Assembly (NCBI GenBank): GCA_005789975.1
Contig: SXWC01000164.1
Span: forward strand, 1 to 16,823
DNA: 16,823 nt
Source: Planctomycetaceae bacterium
GTDB taxonomy: Bacteria; Planctomycetota; Planctomycetia; Pirellulales; UBA1268
Reading direction: 5' to 3'
Below, one piece after another: positions 1 through 8,084 of the stretch; positions within the stretch are counted from its first letter, which is position 1, and each line of letters opens with the position of its first letter. Below the pieces are notes generated by a model. The model did no database searches. It saw only the letters and a program-made list of their open reading frames with translations, and had not been told where the DNA came from. Position numbers and translations under genes: made by a program.

Positions 1-772
<772 letters not shown>

Positions 773-807
773 CTATCCGATCCGCCCGACCGCACCAATG
801 TCGTTGC

Positions 808-825
808 GTCAGGCCCGGGCCTGAC
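808..825. repeat. Perfect 18-bp palindrome just after the EpsI-like stop codon
   Basis: GTCAGGCCC (808-816) is followed immediately by its reverse complement GGGCCTGAC (817-825). As RNA it can fold into a 7-bp stem with a CCGG loop. It starts 12 nt after the EpsI-like stop codon in the direction of transcription. No U-run follows it on the minus strand, so it is not a classical intrinsic terminator. It could be an mRNA-processing or stabilising hairpin, a U-less terminator or a protein-binding palindrome. Confidence 0.6.
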
Positions 826-837
826 AGGGCTCCGGCG

Positions 838-1629
838 TCATTCCGCCGCCTCGACCGCTTTTGGGGGGGAGGATGCCGAGTCTTCCGCGGCGGGGCCGGT
901 GCCTTCGGCCGCCGGGTCCGTCACGGCGGTCTTCACGGCCAGGGCGGCATCGAATGCGGGCAGAAGGTTCGAGAGAAAGTTCTCGCACTCCACCATCGAC
1001 TGTGCGGCGGTCAACCGCGTCTCATCGACGATCGCGTAGAGTTTGTAGACGGCCGGTTCGCTATCCAGCGCGATGCGGGCCAGGTGCGGCGCGACCCACG
1101 TCCGGCTCCCGGAGATGTCCTCCTTTGCGATGCTGGCCTTATCGCGCATGCCGTACGTCCAGAAGATGCGGAGCATCTGCCCGCTCTTGCGAAAGGTGCC
1201 CGTAAACGCCTCCGCCGACCGGCCGTCCGACAGCGGAATCGTCTGCCGATGCTCCGCTTCGCCGATCTCGAATCCGGCGCCGGGATAGCAGCGGTCGGGC
1301 GTGTGGCCCGAAGCATCGTGGGGCCGCGCACAGACCACGAACGCCGAGACCCGGGCCTTGCTGCGGCTGTTGCGATAAAGCCGGGAGATGTGTCCCACGG
1401 CCCCCGCACGCTCCAGTTCCTTCGGATCCCCCTCGAGTTCCCGCTCCAACCGCCACTCGCCGAAGCTCTCGGGAAACGCCCGCTCGAGCAGCGCGGCGGC
1501 CTGCTCCAGTTCCTGGCTGACGCCGCGGGCCTTCCACCGCTCCGTCCACATGCCATGCACCACCGTCACGCCCACCACGAGCATCGCGGCACCGACGAGC
1601 GTGAGCGGCCCAGACGCCGATGATTTCAT
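838..1629 (-). CDS. Exosortase-associated EpsI-like protein (DUF3485 type)
   Basis: This 263-residue protein has an N-terminal membrane anchor (about residues 8-26) and a periplasmic/extracytoplasmic domain. The motif HTPDRCYPGAGFE (109-121) matches the H-[ST]-P-x-x-C-x-P-G signature of EpsI/DUF3485 proteins, with Cys114. In many bacteria this domain is fused to the C-terminus of exosortase or encoded beside it; here it is separate, two genes downstream of the exosortase. It is thought to assist exosortase-linked surface-protein sorting or EPS assembly, but its exact activity is not established. The tail after about residue 235 is Ala/Pro/Glu-rich and probably disordered. The ATG at 1629-1627 has a strong GGAGAGG seven bases upstream. 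The gap to the upstream kinase gene is only 45 bp, which supports co-transcription. Confidence 0.88.
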   Translation of the reverse strand: MKSSASGPLTLVGAAMLVVGVTVVHGMWTERWKARGVSQELEQAAALLERAFPESFGEWRLERELEGDPKELERAGAVGHISRLYRNSRSKARVSAFVVCARPHDASGHTPDRCYPGAGFEIGEAEHRQTIPLSDGRSAEAFTGTFRKSGQMLRIFWTYGMRDKASIAKEDISGSRTWVAPHLARIALDSEPAVYKLYAIVDETRLTAAQSMVECENFLSNLLPAFDAALAVKTAVTDPAAEGTGPAAEDSASSPPKAVEAAE

Positions 1630-1674
1630 GACGATTCCTCTCCCCGGCGATCAGGCAGGCATCGACCGGCCCGC

Positions 1675-3921
1675 TCAGGCCGGAATGGGCGATGAGTAAA
1701 GCCGGCGCGGCGCCGCCGCAACCACGCCATTGACGACCGTGCCGAGCACCCGAATCCCGACCGACCGCAGCCGTTCCACGGCACTGTTCACGAGCGGCAC
1801 GCGGCTCACATCGCGCATCGTGGCGACGATCGCCAGGTCGCTGAGCTGGCCGAGGAGCAGCACGTCGGCAAAGGCCAGCACGGGGCCGGCGTCAATGACG
1901 ACATGGTCGAACGAATCCCTGTAGTGCTTGATGGCGGCGGCCGTCTCCGGTCGCGACAGGGAGGTGATGGCGGCGTAGTCACAGGTGCCCCCGGTAACGG
2001 CGAACAGGCCGTCGATGCTCGTGGGCTGCACGGCCTCGTCGTGGCCGATCTCGCCGCGGAGCAGCTCGGGAAAACCCGACCGGAGATCGAGGCCGAGGGC
2101 CAGGTGAACGTTGGGATGCCGCAGATCGCCGTCGAGCAGCAGGGCCCGTTTGCCCGACCGCGCCAGGCTGGCGGCCAGCTGCGCGGCGAAAGTGGTCTTG
2201 CCCTCGTGCTCCGCGGCACTGGTCACCAGAAGCACCTTCGGGGCCTCGCGTCCCGTCTGGGTGATGACGGCCCGGATGCCATCGACGCACTCGGCCACGT
2301 GGCCGTGGTTGGGTCGCTTTCGTGATCGTGAGATGCGGGGCACGGTCCCGATCACCCGCAGGCCGAGCCGTTGCGGCACCTCCTCGGCGGTGCTCATCCG
2401 ATCCCGCAGATACTCGAAGACCACGACGGCGCCGCCGCCGAGCACGAGCCCCGCACCCGCGGCCAGCAGGGTGAGCATCGTGCGAAAGAGCTCGTCACTC
2501 CCCTCGGGTACGCTCGCCTCCTCGATGAGTTCGACGCGGTTGGGCATGCTGACGTCGATCTCGGTGGCGTTGAGCTGCATCCCCATCTGGTCGGTGACCT
2601 TCATCAACTGCTCGATTTCCTGCTTGCGGGCCATCAGGTCGGCGTTGGCCGATCCCAGGCTTTTCACCTCGGTGGCGATGCGGTCGAAATCCTTCGTGGC
2701 CACTTCGAGCTGGTTGGCGAGCAGTGTCCGCCGCATCTTCAGCACCACGGGGCTCTCGGCCGCGCCCCCGGTTCGCCGGCTCGTCGATTCGACCGCGAGC
2801 TGGGCGACGATCTGGGGACGGAGTTCCTCCTTGCGGTTCTCGAGCCGCTGCTGCATCGTTTCCCGCATCGATTCCAGCCGCTTCACCGCCGGATCGCTGC
2901 TGCCGCGGGCGCTCCGCTCGGCCTGATAGGCGATCGATTCCTCGATCGCCGACAGCCGCCCGAGAAGTTCGGCAAACTGCGGATCCCGCTGGAGCAACGC
3001 ATCGATGGTCTCCTCGGGCACGGATTGCTCGAGCGAGATTTCGCCCCGCTCCTTGGCATCGTTGATGGCCAGTTCGGCGTCGATGAGGGCAAGATCCCGC
3101 TGCGACTGATTGATCTGTGCGCGGATGGTGCCGAGGTGATCGAGCAGGAGGCTGCGTTGGGTGGCGACCTCGGAACTGTCGGAGGTGCCCAGCGACTTGG
3201 CGAGGTTGTTGTAGGTGTCGAGGCTGCTCCGCACCTCGGCCATGTTTTCCTTGTATTTCCGCTCCAGTGAGTCGCGACGCTGGATCCGCTCCGTCTTTTC
3301 CTTGTTGACGACGTCGTTCAGAAAGGCCGTCGTCACCGCGTTGACGATCATCATGACTTCGCGGGCATCCTCTCCGCGGAGCCGCACCTGCACGACTTCC
3401 GATTCCATCGGTGCCGACACCTGGATGTTCCGCATCAGGTAGCCGACCGGATCCTCCTCGTCGGCGAGGGTGGCGAGGTTCGCGATCCGGGGCTGGCGAA
3501 GGGCCGATTGCAGCACGAACGGGCTCTTGATGAGCGCCACCTGGGTCTTGCGGTACGCCTCATATTCGGCGTTGTCGCGGCCTCCCCCCGCGAACATGCC
3601 CGACTTGTCGCGAACGCGGAGCCAGGCAACGGCCTCGAACCCGCGGGGCAGGAAGATCCACATCAGCGCCGCGCCAGCGGTGGCCACCAGGAGACCGAGC
3701 GCCGTGGCTGGCAGCCAGCGACGGCGGAAAGCGTGCCAGGCGCGGCGGTAATCGATGCCCCCCGCGAGCGGATCGCCGGAAGATCCGTAGGAGGGGGGTG
3801 GCGACGCTGAGCCGAGCGGAGCGAGCGAGGAATCCCGGAGCGGCGCGAGCATGCCGCCGGCCTGCGGCAACGCGGCCGTGGCCGAAGAAGATCCCTCCAT
3901 GGATGAGAACTGGTCGCTCAT
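1675..3921 (-). CDS. Wzz/BY-kinase-type polysaccharide chain-length and tyrosine autokinase protein
   Basis: This 748-residue inner-membrane protein combines a Wzz-like chain-length determinant with a cytoplasmic BY-kinase ATPase, as in Wzc/EpsB/ExoP, controlling EPS polymerisation and export. Residues 1-55 are Ser/Pro/Gly-rich. TM1 is about 70-92, a long coiled-coil periplasmic region spans about 200-455, and TM2 is about 479-503. The kinase domain has Walker A SAAEHEGKTT (568-577), Walker A' LLLDGDLRHP (594-603) and Walker B VVIDAGP (674-680). The C-terminus stops soon after the ATPase fold and carries a single Tyr (Y742) instead of the Tyr cluster usual for autophosphorylation. I chose the ATG at 3921-3919; a further in-frame TTG at 3969 would add 16 residues but lacks support. 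It lies between the exosortase and EpsI-like genes on the same strand. Confidence 0.92.
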   Translation of the reverse strand: MSDQFSSMEGSSSATAALPQAGGMLAPLRDSSLAPLGSASPPPSYGSSGDPLAGGIDYRRAWHAFRRRWLPATALGLLVATAGAALMWIFLPRGFEAVAWLRVRDKSGMFAGGGRDNAEYEAYRKTQVALIKSPFVLQSALRQPRIANLATLADEEDPVGYLMRNIQVSAPMESEVVQVRLRGEDAREVMMIVNAVTTAFLNDVVNKEKTERIQRRDSLERKYKENMAEVRSSLDTYNNLAKSLGTSDSSEVATQRSLLLDHLGTIRAQINQSQRDLALIDAELAINDAKERGEISLEQSVPEETIDALLQRDPQFAELLGRLSAIEESIAYQAERSARGSSDPAVKRLESMRETMQQRLENRKEELRPQIVAQLAVESTSRRTGGAAESPVVLKMRRTLLANQLEVATKDFDRIATEVKSLGSANADLMARKQEIEQLMKVTDQMGMQLNATEIDVSMPNRVELIEEASVPEGSDELFRTMLTLLAAGAGLVLGGGAVVVFEYLRDRMSTAEEVPQRLGLRVIGTVPRISRSRKRPNHGHVAECVDGIRAVITQTGREAPKVLLVTSAAEHEGKTTFAAQLAASLARSGKRALLLDGDLRHPNVHLALGLDLRSGFPELLRGEIGHDEAVQPTSIDGLFAVTGGTCDYAAITSLSRPETAAAIKHYRDSFDHVVIDAGPVLAFADVLLLGQLSDLAIVATMRDVSRVPLVNSAVERLRSVGIRVLGTVVNGVVAAAPRRLYSSPIPA

Positions 3922-4004
3922 GTGCTTCGTGATTCCACGTTTCCAAGGCCGCCGCAGCGAAGGATACAAGTGCCGCCGGCAACGGGCGGAGACGCTCCTG
4001 ACGA

Positions 4005-4016
4005 AAACTTCAGTTT
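4005..4016. repeat. Short AT-rich inverted repeat upstream of the chain-length/kinase gene
   Basis: AAACT-TC-AGTTT is a perfect 5-bp inverted repeat with a 2-nt centre. It lies in an AT-rich island (about 4001-4030) in the 105-bp gap between the exosortase and kinase genes, against a very GC-rich background. It could be an operator-like site or part of a regulatory leader. I see no convincing -35/-10 pair around it. Confidence 0.25.
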
Positions 4017-4026
4017 AGAACATTTT

Positions 4027-5193
4027 TCAGTCAGATTCCGCCACCAACGGGCCGGGACGTTTTTGTCCCGGATTGACCCCCGGAATCATCGGAAATACGC
4101 CCTGTTTCCCGGTCGGGTTCGGGGCATTCACCCCTTGCCCAGCGCCCCGTAGCGCCATGGGGGCGGTGTCTTCGGTGATCACCAGGTAGGACAGCACCTT
4201 CATTTCCAGCACGAGGAAGCCCACGGCCATGATCATCATCAGCATGGCCGCCGGGAGGCTGTCATGAAAGCCTTCGGCCAGGGTCGAGTTGAAGTTGTAC
4301 ATCACGCCCACCGTGGTGATGCGAAACGCATTGCACACCAGCGCGATGGGAATCGCGCTCGCCGCAATCACGAGATTTTCCCACCATTCCAGGCCGCCGA
4401 CCAGCATCAGCATCACCGCGAGCCAGATGAAAATCGTCAGCATTTTCAGCCCGCTGCAGGCATCGACCACGCCGAGCACCTGTCCGTCACCGAGGATGAT
4501 CCGATTGCCATCGCGGTAAGCGTCGAGGCCGATCGTCTGCAGGGCGTAGGTGCTGAGGACCGTGGCCACGGTCTGTAACGGGCCGAGCAGGTAGCGGGTC
4601 GCCTCGTCGGGCAGCGGATACATGAAGATCAACGTGGCGATCGGGGCCCACGACCAGCGAAGCATGCTCCATCCCCCGGCGAGCAGAAAGACGCCCAGGA
4701 GCGCCGGGACGAACGTGTACATGTCGATGGTGACGATCCGGTAGTTGGCGCACCAGAGCCGGAGGGCAAAAGTCACCGTCAGCAGGACGGCTCCGACGGC
4801 ACGCGCCGAGTTGGTCACCGTGGTGACCGGCATCCGCCACCAGAAAAGCATGATCACGGCGAAGACCGGCACGATCCAGCCGTGCTGGTATTGCGGGTTG
4901 TCCCAGCTCGATCGGGCCCTCATCAGGCCCGGCCAGTAGCTGTACATCAGCAACCCGCAGAGCACCGCGATGACGATCCACGGCATCCGCTGGTCGGGCG
5001 ATTTCATGTCGGCCGCAAACGCCTGCGCCCGGCGCCGCGCCCCCTCGAGCAATCCTTCGTCGGAACCTGCTGCCGGGACGGAGCCAGACGCCGGATCGGA
5101 GACAGCCGAAGCAACGGCGGTCGGCGATGCGACGCCACCGCCCTGGGCGGGCGGCCCGCGATCCACCGGCACGATGGGAGAGGGAAAAGCCAT
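4027..5193 (-). CDS. Exosortase (exosortase/archaeosortase family transpeptidase)
   Basis: This 388-residue polytopic membrane protein is predicted to process proteins with a PEP-CTERM-like C-terminal sorting signal, in partnership with exopolysaccharide synthesis. The predicted catalytic Cys is in VVDACSGLKM (C246), the Arg in CNAFRITTVG (R291) and the His in AEGFHDSLPA (H310). These match the family's Cys-Arg-His triad. The N-terminal family feature NPQYQHGWIVPV (99-110) is also present. A proline/alanine-rich cytosolic extension of about 68 residues precedes TM1, and a tail of about 50 residues follows the last TM. There is no EpsI domain at the C-terminus; that function is encoded by the gene at 838-1629. 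The start is ATG at 5193-5191 with no clear Shine-Dalgarno. A promoter-like pair lies 30-58 bases upstream. The exact exosortase subtype cannot be decided from sequence reading. Confidence 0.93.
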   Translation of the reverse strand: MAFPSPIVPVDRGPPAQGGGVASPTAVASAVSDPASGSVPAAGSDEGLLEGARRRAQAFAADMKSPDQRMPWIVIAVLCGLLMYSYWPGLMRARSSWDNPQYQHGWIVPVFAVIMLFWWRMPVTTVTNSARAVGAVLLTVTFALRLWCANYRIVTIDMYTFVPALLGVFLLAGGWSMLRWSWAPIATLIFMYPLPDEATRYLLGPLQTVATVLSTYALQTIGLDAYRDGNRIILGDGQVLGVVDACSGLKMLTIFIWLAVMLMLVGGLEWWENLVIAASAIPIALVCNAFRITTVGVMYNFNSTLAEGFHDSLPAAMLMMIMAVGFLVLEMKVLSYLVITEDTAPMALRGAGQGVNAPNPTGKQGVFPMIPGVNPGQKRPGPLVAESD

Positions 5194-5222
5194 GCTGAAA
5201 AATCCGACCCCGGGGTTCCCAA

Positions 5223-5251
5223 ATCATACACCGGGCGGAAAGCGATTTCAT
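5223..5251 (-). promoter_or_regulatory. Sigma-70-like promoter before the exosortase/EPS cluster
   Basis: On the minus strand, ATGAAA (plus coordinates 5246-5251, four of six matches to TTGACA) is separated by exactly 17 bases from TATGAT (5223-5228, five of six matches to TATAAT). It is in the 80-bp gap between the A24-like gene and the exosortase gene. The predicted RNA start is about 20-25 bases before the exosortase ATG. If real, the exosortase cluster has its own promoter and need not be read from the A24-like gene. Confidence 0.4.
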
Positions 5252-5273
5252 GCGTCGGGCGAAACCCGGCGGA

Positions 5274-6212
5274 TCATGAGCCCGCAAGGAGCCGCATCGC
5301 GTGCCTCCACGCCGCCAGGATCGGCCCCCAGCCGACGATCTGCGCCGCCGCCGCCGCAACGATCGCGGAAATCCCCGCGGTTGGCCCCGTTCCCCCGCTC
5401 GACACCGGGCCGAAGGCCGCCGACAGCATGCGGTTCGTGGCTCGGATCACGAGCGTCATGATCGTTACGACCGTCACGGCCTGCCAACCGAGCGCCGCGC
5501 CCACCAGCGCAAGGCAACAGCCGTCGGCGGCACCGCGGGTGAGTCGCCCGGCGACCGCACCGAGGGCCGCGCCGGCGAGCGAGGCCATGAGCGTCGCCAG
5601 CCGGGGAGGTGACGGCGGCCATGAACCACCGGCGGGCAAAAGCCCGATCGGTCCCGCCGGGGGCATCGCGAGCACGACGGCCATCACGCCGGCGAGCGCC
5701 ACCGCCGCGCCCGGGCAGGCGTGTTTTCCAGTTTCGCCGGCGACCATGCTCCAGGCGACGATCGTCAGCAGGATCGACGCGTGCAGAACGCAGGACCCCA
5801 ACAGCGACCAATCCCCGAGGAGCAGGAGACGATCGATGCCACGGTGGGAGCCGTCGGCGAGCAGCGGCAGCCAGCGGCCACCCCCGCCGATTTCGGCCGC
5901 CGCGACCGCGGCGGTGAGCGTGCCGCACATCGCCTCGACCAGCGGATAGCGCGGCGAGATCGCCCCCCCGCAGTCACGGCAGCGTCCGCAAAGCAGCAGC
6001 CAGCCCAGCACGGGCAGGTTGTCGCGGGCCCGAATCGCGGAACCGCAGTGCGGGCAATGCGACCGTCCGCCGATCGGCGATTCACCGCGTGGCAGGCGGT
6101 GGACCAGCACGTTGATGAAGCTTCCCGCCGCGGCCCCCAACGCAAACGCCAGCGCGACGACGGCGACCTCGGCTCCCGGAAAACCGACGATCCAGGGGAC
6201 GGTTGGCGGCAT
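5274..6212 (-). CDS. A24 prepilin-peptidase-like membrane protein, possibly inactive
   Basis: This 312-residue polytopic protein has the N-terminal domain of type IV prepilin peptidase/methylases: GAAAGSFINVLVHRLPRGES (27-46), then the cytoplasmic zinc-type CxxC pair (C53/C56, C78/C81) in CPHCGSAIRARDNLPVLGW and CGRCRDCGG, ending in SPRYPLVEA. The C-terminal domain contains GAADGCCLALVGAALGWQAV (227-246), which aligns with the GxGD-type motif and keeps the Asp (D230). The first catalytic Asp motif is not visible: where a LIDxDxxxIPD-like stretch is expected there is TIVAWSMVAGETGKHACPG. D127/D134 could be an alternative but fall in an odd context. Normal members cleave and methylate type IV pilin or type II secretion pseudopilin leaders. 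No pilin genes are nearby. ATG 6212-6210, weak RBS. The fold is secure; activity is doubtful. Confidence 0.82.
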   Translation of the reverse strand: MPPTVPWIVGFPGAEVAVVALAFALGAAAGSFINVLVHRLPRGESPIGGRSHCPHCGSAIRARDNLPVLGWLLLCGRCRDCGGAISPRYPLVEAMCGTLTAAVAAAEIGGGGRWLPLLADGSHRGIDRLLLLGDWSLLGSCVLHASILLTIVAWSMVAGETGKHACPGAAVALAGVMAVVLAMPPAGPIGLLPAGGSWPPSPPRLATLMASLAGAALGAVAGRLTRGAADGCCLALVGAALGWQAVTVVTIMTLVIRATNRMLSAAFGPVSSGGTGPTAGISAIVAAAAAQIVGWGPILAAWRHAMRLLAGS

Positions 6213-6335
6213 GGTGGACGGGGACCGGTGGGCCGGAGGCGGAGATTTCGTGTAGGGTACCCGCCACGACGCCGGGATTCATCCACTGCCGGCGTCTGGC
6301 GGACGAACGTCCAGGCGGCGTGCGACTCGAGGTTC

Positions 6336-7358
6336 ATGGAAGCGACCGAACCCAATCCTGTCACCGCGAAAACCCTCGCGCTGCCTCCGTGGCTGACCAT
6401 GGTCCTGCGACTCGCGGCGACCACCGCCCTGATGGCCTACGCACTCAGGGGCATCGAATGGCACGACACGGATGTCGATGGAAGTGTCAAGGAAGGAATG
6501 TGGACGGTCATGGCCAAGGCCGACTGGTCATGGTGGGCCGTCGGACTCGTCACCGGCCTGCTCGTGCAGGTGGTGGCGGGTGTCCGTTGGGCTGAACTGG
6601 CTCGACCGCTGGGCTTCGACTTCCCGCGGCGGTTCTTCGTGCGTCAGTTCTTCGAGGGGATGTTTTTCAATCTCTGCCTGCCGTCGTCGATCGGGGGCGA
6701 CGTGGTCAAGGCCTACCGCATCGGCGACACGACGCCGCGGCGACTGCTGGCCGGCTGCTCCGTCGTCGCCGACCGGCTCACGGGTCTTTCCGCGCTGGCG
6801 GTGCTCGGGGGGGCCGCCCTCGCGGCGCGGAAATATTCGCTCGGCCTGACGGCAACGCTGGCGGTTGCGACGGTGCTGCTGGCCGCGGCGCTCGCGGTGT
6901 TTCTCGCGGGCGTCTCGTTTCTCGACCGCCTGATCGCGCTCTTTCCCGAGCACAATCCGGCCCGCGGTTTTCTGGCGCGGCTCCTGCCCTTCCAGCAGCA
7001 GCCGAGCCTGATCGCGAAGGCCATCGCCTGGAGTTTCGTCGTGCAGATGGGGGGCGCCGTGGCGGTGGCTTTCAGCGGCCGCGCGCTCGGCGTCGAACAG
7101 CCGTTGTCGCTCTGGTTTTCGGTCGTTCCGCTGGTCGCCCTCGCGATGGTGCTGCCGATCAGCATCGGCGGGTTCGGCGTGCGCGAGAACACCATGACGT
7201 TTCTCCTCGCCGAGCAGGGCGTGCCCGGAACCCAGGGCTTCGGGGTCGCCCTGCTCTGGGGGCTGAGCACCGTGCTCACCGGGATGGTCGGCGGTGCGCT
7301 GCTCCTGATCGACCGCTCGCGCCGGGCGAGATCCGCTGCCGACGCGACGGTGCGGTAG
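6336..7358 (+). CDS. Flippase-like integral membrane protein (LPG synthase TM family, UPF0104/YbhN type)
   Basis: This 340-residue protein has about seven to eight hydrophobic segments. It carries the two signature stretches of the lysylphosphatidylglycerol synthase TM / YbhN family: FFNLCLPSSIGGDVVKAYRI (110-129), matching lPsxiGGDvvRay, and LPISIGGFGVRENTM (273-287), matching PxSxGGxGvrE. It has no cytosolic aminoacyl-transferase domain, so it is the stand-alone membrane half, probably handling lipid or polyprenyl-linked substrates; the substrate is unknown. I chose ATG 6336 because the protein-like sequence starts there; GAGG is only three bases upstream, so the start is moderately sure. 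It diverges from the A24-like gene with a 123-bp gap and is convergent with the Nudix gene. Its position beside the EPS cluster hints at envelope work but proves no link. Confidence 0.87.
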   Translation: MEATEPNPVTAKTLALPPWLTMVLRLAATTALMAYALRGIEWHDTDVDGSVKEGMWTVMAKADWSWWAVGLVTGLLVQVVAGVRWAELARPLGFDFPRRFFVRQFFEGMFFNLCLPSSIGGDVVKAYRIGDTTPRRLLAGCSVVADRLTGLSALAVLGGAALAARKYSLGLTATLAVATVLLAAALAVFLAGVSFLDRLIALFPEHNPARGFLARLLPFQQQPSLIAKAIAWSFVVQMGGAVAVAFSGRALGVEQPLSLWFSVVPLVALAMVLPISIGGFGVRENTMTFLLAEQGVPGTQGFGVALLWGLSTVLTGMVGGALLLIDRSRRARSAADATVR

Positions 7359-7526
7359 CAGGCCGCGGCGGTTGCCGGAGGTTTCCGCGGCGTCTGGTGA
7401 GGGAGGGGCTGCCCATGCCCCGTCGCCGGACGCTCACTCCGCCCCTCCTGGGCTCCGTTCGTTCGATGCCGGCTGCGCTTTTGCATCCATGCCTTCGCTG
7501 GCCGGCAAGGGCGGCACCGTCACGGT

Positions 7527-8084
7527 CTATCGCCCGTTCGAACGGCCGCCGGAGAGTCCGCGGCGGCGGGCGTCGACGAGGAGAACTGCGGCGATCGTCT
7601 TGGCGTCGTCGATCCGGCCGTCGCCGCACATGGCCACCGCCTCGTCCCACTCGACGACCCGCGTCGTGATCTGCTCCCCGGGTTCGAGGGCCTGCGGCCC
7701 GGCCACGAGATCCTCGGCCACGAACAGGTGCATCCGTTCGTGAAGGATGCCCGGTGACATCCAGAACGAGCCCGCCGGCTCGATCCGACCGGCACGGTAG
7801 CCCGTCTCCTCGGTCAGTTCGCGGTGGGCCGCCTCGGCGAGCGATTCCTCGCGGTCGAGAGTCCCCGCCGGCAGTTCCAGGAGCGTCGTGCCGACCGCCG
7901 TGCGGACGACCTCGATGAGGCAGACCCGGTCGGGCGACACCATCGGCACCACGACCACGCTGCCGGGATGGACCACCACCTCACGGCTGCGCGAGGTGCC
8001 GTCAACACACCGCTCCCGCCGTCTCACGACCCTGAAACGGCGGGTCTCGAGGAGGAGTTCGTCCGGTTCGATCGCATCGGCCAT
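7527..8084 (-). CDS. Nudix hydrolase, ADP-ribose pyrophosphatase type
   Basis: This 185-residue cytoplasmic hydrolase has a complete Nudix box at 74-96: GTLDREE, then REL at 88-90, then EETGY. Every position of G-x5-E-x7-R-E-U-x-E-E-x-G-U is satisfied. A Pro (P111 in WMSPG) lies 15 residues after the box, as in ADP-ribose pyrophosphatases that split ADP-ribose to AMP and ribose 5-phosphate; a general nucleoside-diphosphate-sugar role is also possible. The ATG at 8084-8082 overlaps the TGA of the upstream YgfZ-like gene by one base (TGATG on the coding strand). It has a near-perfect AAGGAGG seven bases before it, inside the end of that gene, so translation is probably coupled but also independently strong. 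A TTG one codon earlier is less likely. Confidence 0.9.
   Translation of the reverse strand: MADAIEPDELLLETRRFRVVRRRERCVDGTSRSREVVVHPGSVVVVPMVSPDRVCLIEVVRTAVGTTLLELPAGTLDREESLAEAAHRELTEETGYRAGRIEPAGSFWMSPGILHERMHLFVAEDLVAGPQALEPGEQITTRVVEWDEAVAMCGDGRIDDAKTIAAVLLVDARRRGLSGGRSNGR

Noticed and set aside
2371..3270. 299-codon plus-strand frame opposite the chain-length/kinase gene
   Set aside because: Shadow of the coiled-coil coding region; low-complexity and no start signal.
6254..6282. Minus-strand ATGAAT-N17-TACCCT before the A24-like gene
   Set aside because: Three of six matches in each box; plausible place but not distinguishable from chance.
7362..7391. GCCGCGG ... CCGCGGC stem between the convergent flippase-like and Nudix genes
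   Set aside because: The loop is 16 bases and there is no T-tract on either strand; such GC-only matches are common by chance at this composition. The 168-bp gap holds no other feature I can support.
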